Source: Echinicola shivajiensis
GTDB taxonomy: Bacteria > Bacteroidota > Bacteroidia > Cytophagales > Cyclobacteriaceae
DNA length: 64,000 nt
NCBI RefSeq assembly: GCF_018642165.1
Contig: NZ_JAHHZM010000008.1
Span: forward strand, 1 to 64,000
Reading direction: 5' to 3'
A program made the position numbers and the translations under genes. Below, one piece after another: positions 46,987 through 55,855 of the stretch. The notes beneath the pieces are model-generated. The model saw only the letters and a program-made list of their open reading frames with translations, did no database searches and was not told where the DNA came from. Numbering within the stretch: the stretch's first letter is position 1; each line of letters begins with the position of its first letter.

Positions 46987-47480
46987 TTTTTACTTGGAAT
47001 AGTTAACAACTATTGTTTTAAGATATCATAACATATTTGGCCAAATCTTTATCAGCCAAAAACATGTTACAAACTTTAGGAGTCAGATTGAACTCTAATA
47101 TATTGATTGAACATTCAATATATTAAATCAAATTTACAAAAATCATCCTTTTTAAAAAATTTCATCAATCCTGATCTTACCGGAAATAAAATTTGCCCAA
47201 TGCTTATTCGACATATTCAGGCTTTTTCCAACAAATAACTTCCAATATTTTTCTTAAATCTAAAGTACTCTCCTCCATTTCTGAGACACCCCATCAATCA
47301 AGCACCAAATAATACTGATATACAGATAGTTAAACCACAAAACAACCTATATAAAACCATTATATTCCAAGTCTCAACTTAGATAAAAGGTCTATTTTCA
47401 GTTTACACATTTTCACAACACCAATCTTTACAACAGTAAATAATAAATGATTTCTAGATTGAACTCAAAACCTAGACATT
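46987..47480. other. 494-bp regulatory region upstream of betB
   Basis: No gene is visible. The betB-proximal part holds a perfect palindrome ATTTGGCCAAAT (47035-47046), the BetI-like site and a -7 element (listed separately). The remainder up to the second AI-2E gene is AT-rich with no hairpin terminator recognised. No TetR-type regulator gene is found here or elsewhere in the window. Confidence 0.5.
47097..47136 (-). promoter_or_regulatory. BetI-like palindrome overlapping the betB transcription start
   Basis: Outer arms AATATATTGA (47097-47106) and TCAATATATT (47115-47124) enclose TTGAACAT, and an inner palindrome ATTGAA-CA-TTCAAT spans 47106-47119. The core resembles the TTGAACGTTCAA operator type of proteobacterial BetI. 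On the minus strand TAAATTTG (plus 47129-47136) fits the -7 consensus, which puts the start of transcription near 47122, inside the palindrome. Repressor binding would therefore block initiation. Confidence 0.55.
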
Positions 47481-48584
47481 TTAGGAAGCTCCACTCTTGG
47501 GAACTTGGCTTTCGTCACTTTCAAGTGAATCATTATCTTCCTCAATCCACTCCATAATCAAAGTATAGCCCAATGAAACAATTATTGCTCCTGTAAAAAG
47601 CCCCACAAAGCCCTTAACAGCAAATCCCCCGATCACTCCAAGAAATATTACTATCATGGGCACCGTAGCCCCTTTGCCCAAAAGCATGGGTTTTAACACA
47701 TTATCCGAAAGTCCCGCCGCAAACAAATACAGTGACCAAAGTGCGGCCACCAATGGGCTAAGTGACGAGAACAACCATATTACCGCTGGTATAACCACCA
47801 AAAGGGAGGGCAGCTGTAGGATAGATAAAATAAGTACTACAAGAGTCCAAACACCCGCATAGGGAATTCCTGCCAATACTAATCCAATACCTATAAGAAT
47901 GGTTTGCAATATAGCCACTCCAAGTACACCTTTAACCACATTCGTTACCGTTTTGGCTATGATATTCGCAAATTTATCGCCCCTGCTTCCAACCAGTTTT
48001 CTAAAAAACATCTTGCCATATTTCTCACTTTGGGGATTGGCAAGCAAAAATCCGGCGATAATGGTAGCTACAAAAATCTGAAAAATCCCAGCACCAAAAC
48101 TTTTGAGACCTTCAAAAATGACCTTGCCATATTCATGGATTTCCTCATTATATTTTGAAATAAATGCTTCTAAGTCCTGGGAAGCCTGGGTCCATAACTG
48201 ATACAGGTCAGCCCCAATCAAAGGCCAATCGGCTATATCCTCTCTTGGAGGGGGAATAGTAAGACTTCCGCTTTTAAGTTCCTCACTTAGTTCCTTGACT
48301 CCATGAACAGTCGCATCAAAGAAAAAATAGGAAGGTATAATTATTATTAGAACCCCAATCAAAACTATAAAAAAGGCTGTTCGACTGGGTTTGTTTCCAA
48401 TTTTACCGTTTAAACTTTTGAATGCCGGAAATAAGGCTAATGCTAATATGATTCCCCACAAAATTACATCGAAAAATGGAGATAATATTTGCAGTAGCCA
48501 AGCTAGAAGCAATAGCAGGAAAATAATCCTAATCGTAATTTCAACTGCCAGACTAATGCTCTCATTCAGGTTTTCCTTTTCCAT
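47481..48584 (-). CDS. AI-2E family transporter, second copy
   Basis: The 367-aa protein shows the same plan as the protein at 22457: N-terminal helices (about 13-80), an amphipathic soluble stretch (about 85-150) and a C-terminal multi-helix block containing GIPYAGVWTLVVLILSILQLPSLLVVIPAVIW and the LLGKGATVPMIVIFLGVIGGFAVKG segment. The latter resembles the YdiK branch more than TqsA. The C-terminal tail is acidic (EEDNDSLESDES). Substrate is unknown. It stands alone with no adjacent functional partner. Confidence 0.85.
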   Translation of the reverse strand: MEKENLNESISLAVEITIRIIFLLLLLAWLLQILSPFFDVILWGIILALALFPAFKSLNGKIGNKPSRTAFFIVLIGVLIIIIPSYFFFDATVHGVKELSEELKSGSLTIPPPREDIADWPLIGADLYQLWTQASQDLEAFISKYNEEIHEYGKVIFEGLKSFGAGIFQIFVATIIAGFLLANPQSEKYGKMFFRKLVGSRGDKFANIIAKTVTNVVKGVLGVAILQTILIGIGLVLAGIPYAGVWTLVVLILSILQLPSLLVVIPAVIWLFSSLSPLVAALWSLYLFAAGLSDNVLKPMLLGKGATVPMIVIFLGVIGGFAVKGFVGLFTGAIIVSLGYTLIMEWIEEDNDSLESDESQVPKSGAS

Positions 48585-49168
48585 ATTTACCCTTTTTTAT
48601 TTGGTACAGATTTATAACTACTGGGAATTGGTAAAATAATATGGTAAGCTTAGTTTACTATTTTGCGTTCTTGCTATTCTAATTCTTAAAACATTCCACA
48701 GCAAGAACCATAGGCACAAAGAAATTTTCACTCAGTTGATCTGGTATATAATTTACAGATATTTTACACTATTAACCAATGAGTTAGTATCCAATCTCTT
48801 AGAAATTTAAACAATCTATGCTTATGACTAAAAATTCGGGAACTATTCCCTCAATCACTAACTATTAATGACCAGTATAAACTGAACACTAACTATTAAA
48901 ACAATAAGGATAAAAAGTGAATAAGTATCTTAATTACAACTAAAGGTACCCTAGCAAATGAAGGTTTAAAGAAACCTAATTTTATATTTTAAAAGTAAAA
49001 AGGGGGTAAGCCTCTATAGAGCATCAAAACCAATATCTTCCTAATAGTGAAACAGCTAAAAGGACATGTAAAAAAGATGGGGCCCATACATTCCCAAAAG
49101 ACTTGTCCATGGGCCCCCATATCAGTATCGACTAACACGAAACGGGTAAAGACTCTGTTAATTCCTCC
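48585..49168. other. 584-bp gap between AI-2E and ACP-like genes
   Basis: AT-rich, no credible open frame. A 13-bp direct repeat CACTAACTATTAA occurs at 48856-48868 and 48887-48899, 31 bp apart. A terminator for the ACP-like gene occupies 49077-49120. Confidence 0.45.
49077..49120 (-). terminator. Terminator of the ACP-like gene
   Basis: ATGGGGCCCAT (49077-49087) pairs with ATGGGCCCCCAT (49109-49120) with one bulge across a 21-nt loop; on the minus strand a TTTTTTAC run follows. Confidence 0.8.
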
Positions 49169-49414
49169 TTAATTCTGATACTGAAGCATATGATCAATCA
49201 ATTCGACTGGGCTTCTAAAAGACTGAGCTACCTCTTCCTGCAACTCCACCTTTAGGGCATCTTCTACGTCATAGATAAGACCATCCAAAAACACCCTGTC
49301 AAAGCCCATATCCTCCATAAAGTAGGATTGCTTTTGCTTAGAGATGGGAGCAATACCATATTTTCCCATTACCTGAATGATGGTTTTAAGCTTGGAATAA
49401 TTATTGGTTTTCAT
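49169..49414 (-). CDS. Acyl-carrier-protein-like small protein lacking the attachment serine
   Basis: The 81-aa protein has the length and helix pattern of an acyl carrier protein. The segment FMEDMGFDRVFLDGLIYDVEDALKVELQEEVAQSF (32-66), followed by SPVELIDHML, lines up with the usual DLGxDSLxxxELxxxLEExF ... TVxDxxxYI pattern. At the position of the phosphopantetheine-bearing Ser there is Arg40 (GFDRV instead of GxDSL), so it cannot be charged in the normal way. No fatty-acid or polyketide gene adjoins it. It has its own leader hairpin and terminator. A structural or regulatory role is possible; the ACP link is by pattern only. Confidence 0.6.
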   Translation of the reverse strand: MKTNNYSKLKTIIQVMGKYGIAPISKQKQSYFMEDMGFDRVFLDGLIYDVEDALKVELQEEVAQSFRSPVELIDHMLQYQN

Positions 49415-49434
49415 AGCTTTTTATTTTTTAGGAC

Positions 49435-49457
49435 GAGACAAAAACCAATTTTGTCTC
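49435..49457 (-). promoter_or_regulatory. Leader hairpin before the ACP-like gene
   Basis: Perfect 9-bp arms GAGACAAAA (49435-49443) and TTTTGTCTC (49449-49457) with loop ACCAA lie about 20 bp before the start codon. On the minus strand no T-run follows, so a leader structure or operator is more likely than a terminator for the efflux operon. Confidence 0.4.
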
Positions 49458-49603
49458 AATAGTTTGTAAATCAATTCAATAAGAAGACACGTTGATACAT
49501 TAATACCCTTAGTAGAAAAGGGCTGCACGGAAAATTAACCTGACTTTACTATCAACAAATAACTTTCACAGATCAACAACCGCGCATGCCCATTCACACA
49601 CAA

Positions 49604-52600
49604 TTAATAAACATACTCAGCCACTTCTGACTCAGATTCATCAAGTTCAGTCTCTTCAATCTGAATTTCCTTCTTCTTGTCTTTGCCAAACTTCGCCAAG
49701 ATCCTATCGAAAATATAATAGATCACAGGTACTACTACCATGGTAAGGAACATGGAAGAGATCAGTCCCCCAATCAGTGCCCAAGCCAAACCATTTTTCC
49801 ATTCAGCACCTGCTCCGGAGGCCAATGCGATCGGCAACATCCCAAATACCATTGCCAGTGTAGTCATCAGAATAGGGCGAAAACGAATCTCAACAGCTTT
49901 GTACAAAGCAGCCTTCACTTCCATGCCTGCATCTTTTAGCTGATTGGTAAAGTCCACCAACATAATGGCGTTTTTAGCTACCAATCCCATCAGCATGATC
50001 AGACCTAGAATACTGAAAATACTTAATGAAGAACCTGTCAATGCCAAGGCCAATAAAGCTCCGATGATGGCAAGTGGCAGGGAGAACATTACTACAAATG
50101 GATATACATAATTGTCATAAAGGGCTACCATGATCAAATAAATCAGCAGTATGGATGCCAACAAGGCGATTCCCAAACTACCAAATCCATCCTCTTGCCT
50201 TTTAAGATCACCATCAAAAGAAACAGCAACTTCTTTTGGCAATTCCATCTTACTAACTAATTCCTTGACCTCTGTCCCCACTGTACCGACCGGTCTGCCT
50301 GAAACTTGGGATTGTATGGTTACGGAGCTTATCCTGTCCTGTCTTTGTAACTTACTTGGTCCCTCTGAAGGAATCGCTTTGGCAAATTGTTTTAATAGGA
50401 TTGACTGACCTCTTTGATTGACAAATGCCAGGTTTTCTATGTCCGAAACAGATTTCCTGTCAAATTCATCCATACGAATATTGATGTCATATTCATAGTC
50501 GCCATCTCTAAATTTAGTATCTGTATTTCCATTAAAAGCTACCTGCATAGTGCCTCCGACCATGGCCATGTCCAAGCCCAGATCAGCCATTTTAGCCCTA
50601 TCTACCTCAACACGAATTTCTGGATTGCCGTCTTCCAAGGAAGTTTCTATCTTTCTGGTACCTGGTATCTTCTCCATCTCCGCCATTACCTTATCAGAAA
50701 ATTCCTTCAATACTCCCAAGTCAGGTCCAGAAACTACTACCTGAATGGGCGCATCATTGGCCGTACCAGTTATACTGATAGGAACAGCTGTAAATTCCGC
50801 CCCAACAACATTCTCTTCCAGTGCAATTTCCATTTCTTTGGCAAATTCAGGAGCAGTCACGGCTCTTTGCTCTGGTCCTACCATTTTTACAGTAATCTCA
50901 GCAGCATATGGGGTAGTCTGGCTTCCTGACATTCCTGAAGTTTGGCCAACAGTGGTAAATACATCTGTAACCTGAGGATATTCCATCATGAAATTCTCCA
51001 CTTCCCTAGTCGTAAAATTGGTCTCCTCCAAGGTGGCTGATTTTGGCAATTCCAATCGCATGATGAATTCCCCTTTATCTCCCTCACTAACAAACTCACT
51101 TCCGATAAACCCATTGCTTACCAATAGAAAAGAAGAAATAAATAGTACAAAAGTAACTGCTAGTGTGATGATTTTGTGGTTAAACGCCCATTTCAAGATT
51201 CCGGTCAACCAAGCAATTATCCCATCTAACATTTTTTCAAATCCATTCACTATCCTTCCGAAAATGCTTTTCGGGTTGATATGTTCCAGCTTTGTGAACC
51301 TAGAGGTCAATAGAGGAATCAGGGTAAATGCCACCAATAAACTCATTAATGTTGCTACTGCCACAGTAATACTGAATTGGGTCAAAATTCCAGAAATCAG
51401 CCCTCCAGTCAAGGACAGCGGCACAAACACCACAACAATTACCAAAGTAATGGAAGTTACCGTACCACCAATTTCCCGAATACCATCATAGGAAGCCTGA
51501 ATAGCTGTTTTACCTTTTTCCATATGACGGTAAATATTCTCAATAACCACAATGGCATCATCCACTAAAATCCCCACCACCAATGACAAGGCCAGCAGAC
51601 TCATCAAGTTCAAGGTAAATCCAGCCATGTACATCACCGTAAAGGTGGCTATGATAGAAGCAGGAACCGCAATCATTACAATAACCGCATTTCTGAAACT
51701 GTGCAGGAACAATAACATGATCACCGCTACCAAGACCACAGCAATTACCAAATCATGAATAACTGCATTGGCAGCTTCCAAGGTAAATTCTGAGGAATCC
51801 TGGGAAATCTCAAATTTCAAGCCCTGTGACTGATAGGTTGTTTCCAATTGTGCCAAAGCTTGATTAACCTTCTCAGCTACATCCACAGCATTTGCATCTG
51901 ATTGCTTCTGTATGCTTAAACCAATCGCTGTATTTCCATTCAATCTGCTGAGCACTTCATCATCCTTTTGCGAATCCACTACCTCGGCGATATCTTGGAT
52001 TTTCACTGGCGAACCATCTTTATAACTGACGATAAGCTCACCTATTTCATTCACTGACTTAAACTTCCCTGCTAATCGAATCAGAATTTGTTCATCATCA
52101 CTTTTTAATTTACCAGTTGGAAAATCAAGGTTGGCCTGCGCAATGGCTTGATTGACCTGCAAGGGGGAAATCCCATAGGCTTCCATTTTATTCAAGTCCA
52201 AATTGACTTTAATCTCTCTTTCGGTACCTCCCAAAAGGTTAACCTGTGCCACTCCATCTATCTGAGCCAATGTAGGCTGGATTCGCTGATCCATTAGATC
52301 GTAAAACTCGGTAGAGGATAGGGAGGAATTAGCTCCCATTTGCATAATCGGCATATCATCCAAACTGAATTTTCCCAATGAAGGAGGATCTGCATCTTCA
52401 GGTAGGTCCCCCAGTACCGCATCTATTTTTCTTTGGGCATCCTGCAGGATAATATCAACGTCCACATCATCATCTAATTCAATGGTAATGATGGAAAAAC
52501 TTTCCAAAGAAGTAGACTTCATCACATCAATTCCCTCTAGGGATGCCAGTGCATCTTCTAATTTTCTGGTTACGGAATTTTCCACTTCGGATGGAGCCGC

Positions 52601-52759
52601 TCCTGGATAAAGCGTAGAAACCGTTACCACATTCGAAGAGAACTTTGGCAAAAGTTCATAGGACATTTGACTGTAGGAAAAAAGCCCCAACAAAGTCAAA
52701 ATTGTAAACAGTACCACCACAATAGTGGACCGTTGTATGGATACTTTCGTTATTTGCAT
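49604..52759 (-). CDS. RND efflux pump inner-membrane subunit (AcrB/HAE1 type)
   Basis: The 1051-aa protein has the 12-helix RND layout with two large periplasmic loops. The first helix is followed by LYPGAAPSEVENSVT; helix 4 has the proton-relay acidic pair in LVVGILVDDAIVVIENIYRHMEKG; the second half repeats the plan (LMGLVAKNAIMLVDFTNQLKDAG). The SSS of substrate loops and the VDDAIVV motif fit the hydrophobe/amphiphile efflux family rather than the metal family. It is the last gene of a gbsR-tolC-hlyD-rnd operon, 17 bp after the adaptor gene. The C-terminus is acidic. Substrates are unknown. Confidence 0.94.
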   Translation of the reverse strand: MQITKVSIQRSTIVVVLFTILTLLGLFSYSQMSYELLPKFSSNVVTVSTLYPGAAPSEVENSVTRKLEDALASLEGIDVMKSTSLESFSIITIELDDDVDVDIILQDAQRKIDAVLGDLPEDADPPSLGKFSLDDMPIMQMGANSSLSSTEFYDLMDQRIQPTLAQIDGVAQVNLLGGTEREIKVNLDLNKMEAYGISPLQVNQAIAQANLDFPTGKLKSDDEQILIRLAGKFKSVNEIGELIVSYKDGSPVKIQDIAEVVDSQKDDEVLSRLNGNTAIGLSIQKQSDANAVDVAEKVNQALAQLETTYQSQGLKFEISQDSSEFTLEAANAVIHDLVIAVVLVAVIMLLFLHSFRNAVIVMIAVPASIIATFTVMYMAGFTLNLMSLLALSLVVGILVDDAIVVIENIYRHMEKGKTAIQASYDGIREIGGTVTSITLVIVVVFVPLSLTGGLISGILTQFSITVAVATLMSLLVAFTLIPLLTSRFTKLEHINPKSIFGRIVNGFEKMLDGIIAWLTGILKWAFNHKIITLAVTFVLFISSFLLVSNGFIGSEFVSEGDKGEFIMRLELPKSATLEETNFTTREVENFMMEYPQVTDVFTTVGQTSGMSGSQTTPYAAEITVKMVGPEQRAVTAPEFAKEMEIALEENVVGAEFTAVPISITGTANDAPIQVVVSGPDLGVLKEFSDKVMAEMEKIPGTRKIETSLEDGNPEIRVEVDRAKMADLGLDMAMVGGTMQVAFNGNTDTKFRDGDYEYDINIRMDEFDRKSVSDIENLAFVNQRGQSILLKQFAKAIPSEGPSKLQRQDRISSVTIQSQVSGRPVGTVGTEVKELVSKMELPKEVAVSFDGDLKRQEDGFGSLGIALLASILLIYLIMVALYDNYVYPFVVMFSLPLAIIGALLALALTGSSLSIFSILGLIMLMGLVAKNAIMLVDFTNQLKDAGMEVKAALYKAVEIRFRPILMTTLAMVFGMLPIALASGAGAEWKNGLAWALIGGLISSMFLTMVVVPVIYYIFDRILAKFGKDKKKEIQIEETELDESESEVAEYVY

Positions 52760-52776
52760 TTCCTTGATTTTTATGC

Positions 52777-53823
52777 TTATAATTCTGTCACAGGAATTCC
52801 GTCACGTAAATTGATCAATCCGGAAGTCACTAACTTTTCTCCTTCCTTCAATCCCTCGAGCACGACCAACTTGTTTTCCCCTACTTGTGCCAACTTCACT
52901 TTTTTCAACTTTGCCTTGCCATTTTCCACCACAAAAACTTCAGGGTCCTTCACCCCGCCAACCAATGATTTTCTATCTATCAACATGGCCTCTTCAGCAG
53001 GATATTGGAAGGAGGCATAAGCAAACATTCCAGGTTTGATCTGTTCAGATCCTTCTTCCAGTTCAATCTCAACCTCATATCGCAAGGATGCATCGCCTTT
53101 ATTACTGGTAAAAGAAACCTTTCCTCCGAATTTCTTTTCTGGCAAAACTCCTACTTTCACATCAACCATATCTCCAGTGCTAATGCGGGCTATCTCCAAT
53201 TCAGATACATTCACAATTAATTTCAAAGGGCTAAGGTTTACAATATCGACTACATTCATCCCTGGGCTCATCAGGGTCCCTATCTCGATATAATCCTCAT
53301 TGATATATCCAGAGATAGGGGCTTTGATCACGGTATTGGCCAATCGCTTCTTTTTCATAATGACATCGGATTCAGCCATTTTTGTCGCATTACGGATTTC
53401 CTCCAACTGCTTTTCTGTAATGGCTTCGGTCCCTGCTAAATTCTCATATCTGGCCAAATCCTTTTTATTCTGTTGAAGTTTAATCTCAGCAATAGCCAAC
53501 TCCTGTTGGATTAGCTCATCATCCAATTTGGCAATGATGTCCCCACTTTTTACATAAGCACCCTTCTTCTTATAAATCTTGACTACCTTACCATTTGCCT
53601 CGGATTTTAACGTAAGCTCCTGACTAGGCTCAAAAGTACCGTTGGAAGAAAAAGAAATTTCATGTGGTTCCACTTTGGTCTTTGAGGTCTTTACGGGAAT
53701 AGACTCACTGGTTTTCATGGCTTCTTCAGCCTTAACTTCCATTTCTTGCTTGTTTTTGAAAAGCGTAAAGCCAATCGAGGCAGCAATGATGACTAATACT
53801 AATGGTGTGATAAGTTTTTTCAT
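52777..53823 (-). CDS. RND efflux periplasmic adaptor (membrane fusion protein)
   Basis: The 348-aa protein has an N-terminal membrane anchor (8-23), a split lipoyl domain (GKVVKIYKKKGAYVKSGDIIAKLDDELIQQELA and NTVIKAPISGYI), a short alpha-helical hairpin between them (about 110-155), then beta-barrel and membrane-proximal domains. It links the inner-membrane pump to the TolC-like channel. It is 51 bp after the TolC gene and 17 bp before the pump gene, a standard efflux operon order for Bacteroidota. Confidence 0.92.
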   Translation of the reverse strand: MKKLITPLVLVIIAASIGFTLFKNKQEMEVKAEEAMKTSESIPVKTSKTKVEPHEISFSSNGTFEPSQELTLKSEANGKVVKIYKKKGAYVKSGDIIAKLDDELIQQELAIAEIKLQQNKKDLARYENLAGTEAITEKQLEEIRNATKMAESDVIMKKKRLANTVIKAPISGYINEDYIEIGTLMSPGMNVVDIVNLSPLKLIVNVSELEIARISTGDMVDVKVGVLPEKKFGGKVSFTSNKGDASLRYEVEIELEEGSEQIKPGMFAYASFQYPAEEAMLIDRKSLVGGVKDPEVFVVENGKAKLKKVKLAQVGENKLVVLEGLKEGEKLVTSGLINLRDGIPVTEL

Positions 53824-53874
53824 GACTTTAGATGATATGATTGGAGGATATCCCCTCTATTGTTCTTAGATTGA

Positions 53875-55242
53875 TTATTTAATGACCTTTTCGATTTGTC
53901 CTTTAGACTTATACAAATCTGCCTCTGCAGTCTTAACATTGATGATCTGCTGATAGTAAGCCGACCTAGCTTCCCTCAACGAGGTTTCTGCATCCAGCAA
54001 ATCAGTTAATGGAGAAAGCCCTTCTCTGTACAACTGTGCTGTTTCATCAAATACAGTTTCAGAAAGCTCCATATTGGACTCTTGGGCTTTCAAACTTTTG
54101 ATGCTATTTCCCAACTTCTTGACAGCATTGAGGTACTCAGCCTGTGCAGATTGCTCAGCCATAAATTGATCATGTTTGACTTTTTCTGACTCCACCTTAG
54201 CTTGAGCAATTTTGTTCTTCTTCTGAAAACCATCGAAAATCGGCACGTTCAGCTGAAGACCAATCAATGCTCCTCTGTACCAAACATGGCTATCAGAAAT
54301 AAAATCGAATTGCTTGGAGAAGGCGTTATAATTCACATCAGCGAAAGCAGATAGGGTAGGATAATAGCCCGATTGGATATTTTTGATATTCAAGGAATGC
54401 AGCTCCAATTGTTTATCCAACACTTGCAAATCATATCGATCACTTAAGTCACTATCTGATTGCAACGCCTGCAATGGCAATTCCTTGTCGGTAAAATTAT
54501 AAGGCGCCAATTCCAATGGCAGGTCCACTGGCATCCCCATCATCAATTTCAGGTAATTGGTCCTTTGCTCTGTGATGATTTCCAAATTGTCCATCTCTGT
54601 TTCCAAGGTGGTCAAATTGACCTTTACTCGATTGTAATCCACCTTTCTCGCCAAATCATTATCATACTGGGCCTTAATGATTTCCTCAAGTTTTTTCAAT
54701 TTATCATGATTGGCCTGAAGGTTACCCATTTGTAACTGAGTGGCTATCACATTATAATAGTTCAAGGAAATATCATAGATAATGTCTTCCTCAGTCATTC
54801 TGGTGAGCAGCCTATAAAATTCCTCTGAGGTTCTGGCTGCTTTCAAACCAACCAAATAAGATTGACTGAAAACCAGCTGATTCAATTTAAATCCCGCCTT
54901 CATACTTTGTGGCACCCCAAATGATATCACATCTACTCCATTCGGATCTGATTCAGGATTCAAAACTCCTCCAGGAATGGCCTGTGGATATACATCCAAG
55001 AAATTATTGTATTGACCGTAGGCATCTACTTGCGGAAGCCCTGTCCCTGTAATTTCCTTGCGTTGATAGTCCGCAGCCTCTTCGTCCAGCTGGGCCTTTT
55101 TGATTTCGGTATTATGTTTTAGGCCCAAGTCTATGCACTCCTTAAGCGTAAAAACTCCTCCCTCCTCAAATTTGTCCTGAGCCAATAAGCTACCTGTCAC
55201 AAAAAAGGCAGCTATTAAACCAATCAAATAGTGTTTTTTCAT
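53875..55242 (-). CDS. TolC family outer-membrane efflux protein
   Basis: The 455-aa protein has a signal peptide (LLAQ, cleaved near 22) and two tandem OEP domains. Long helices (for example about 165-225 and 355-440) and two beta-strand pairs form the channel and tunnel. FTLKECIDLGLKHN at the mature N-terminus and LTDLLDAETSLREARSAYYQQIINVKTAEADL near the C-terminus are typical. It forms the outer-membrane exit of the tripartite pump. It is the first structural gene after the GbsR-type regulator, 74 bp apart, with an operator-like site in the gap. Confidence 0.92.
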   Translation of the reverse strand: MKKHYLIGLIAAFFVTGSLLAQDKFEEGGVFTLKECIDLGLKHNTEIKKAQLDEEAADYQRKEITGTGLPQVDAYGQYNNFLDVYPQAIPGGVLNPESDPNGVDVISFGVPQSMKAGFKLNQLVFSQSYLVGLKAARTSEEFYRLLTRMTEEDIIYDISLNYYNVIATQLQMGNLQANHDKLKKLEEIIKAQYDNDLARKVDYNRVKVNLTTLETEMDNLEIITEQRTNYLKLMMGMPVDLPLELAPYNFTDKELPLQALQSDSDLSDRYDLQVLDKQLELHSLNIKNIQSGYYPTLSAFADVNYNAFSKQFDFISDSHVWYRGALIGLQLNVPIFDGFQKKNKIAQAKVESEKVKHDQFMAEQSAQAEYLNAVKKLGNSIKSLKAQESNMELSETVFDETAQLYREGLSPLTDLLDAETSLREARSAYYQQIINVKTAEADLYKSKGQIEKVIK

Positions 55243-55277
55243 TTTATTAAAATATAGTTATTTTCTTATTTATTACT

Positions 55278-55300
55278 TTGTTCTGTATTTTAAGAACTAA
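55278..55300 (-). promoter_or_regulatory. Operator-like site between gbsR-type gene and tolC
   Basis: On the minus strand the site reads TTAGTTC, ten bases, GAAC (with the half GTTCT/AGAAC inverted). Its spacing and 18 of 21 positions equal the site at 55832-55855. The pair fits binding by the GbsR/MarR-type regulator encoded between them. Confidence 0.6.
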
Positions 55301-55316
55301 TGAATCAAAAAATATA

Positions 55317-55778
55317 TCAGCCGTGTAGCCGATCATATTTTTCGATTAGTTTTGGCATTTCCTCCTTCATAAACTCAATAAAGCTTTGAAAATCCGAAAT
55401 ACAATGATTGAATTCAGAATTAGAATTCGACCTAATTTCCATAACCTCCTTCAACAAAGCACTGATCCTGAAAATCCCATTCAAATCCTCTTGCATGTCC
55501 TTTCTCCAGTTCCTCACTTTTAGGCGGAAATATCTTTTCCGCTCACCGGGCTTGGTAGTGTATTCTACCCTATCAAGACTCTGCAATAGTGTAAGTGCAT
55601 TGCTGACAGCACTTTTACTTACAGATAAATACTCCTGAATCTCATCAAATGTGGCCTCAGCCTGATCTAAAACCAACAGCAAGCCCATAATTCTCCCTAA
55701 TATGGGCTGATGTCCCTTTTTCTCAAAAAAGACCCCAATTCGTTCAATTATTTCTTGTTCTTTGTCGCTTAACTTCAT
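55317..55778 (-). CDS. GbsR/MarR family transcriptional regulator
   Basis: About 153 aa from the ATG at 55778; an ATG at 55814 adds twelve residues absent from relatives. A winged helix-turn-helix covers about residues 22-85: ATFDEIQEYLSVSKSAVSNALTLLQSLDRVEYTTKPGERKRYFRL. The downstream helical part fits the GbsR group, whose Bacillus member senses choline. It leads the tolC-hlyD-RND genes, so it probably represses the pump. A -7 match (TATATTTG, minus strand, plus 55812-55819) and an operator-like site lie just upstream, which suggests autoregulation. The ligand here is unknown. Confidence 0.88.
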   Translation of the reverse strand: MKLSDKEQEIIERIGVFFEKKGHQPILGRIMGLLLVLDQAEATFDEIQEYLSVSKSAVSNALTLLQSLDRVEYTTKPGERKRYFRLKVRNWRKDMQEDLNGIFRISALLKEVMEIRSNSNSEFNHCISDFQSFIEFMKEEMPKLIEKYDRLHG

Positions 55779-55811
55779 GCTATCTATGACATTTAAAAGG
55801 AGTAAACGATG

Positions 55812-55855
55812 CAAATATACAAAAGGTTTTGTTAGTTCATAAAAAAGAGAACCAA
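55812..55855 (-). promoter_or_regulatory. Promoter and operator upstream of the gbsR-type gene
   Basis: The -7 match is TATATTTG on the minus strand (plus CAAATATA, 55812-55819), 34 bp before the start codon. The imperfect palindrome at 55832-55855, TTAGTTC plus ten bases plus GAAC, covers the place where the -33 element would lie. It repeats the site at 55278-55300. Confidence 0.6.

Noticed and set aside
42077-55778. GbsR-type regulator as controller of the bet genes
   Set aside because: Bacillus GbsR senses choline, but here the gene leads an efflux operon 8 kb away, and its operator-like motif was not seen before betB.
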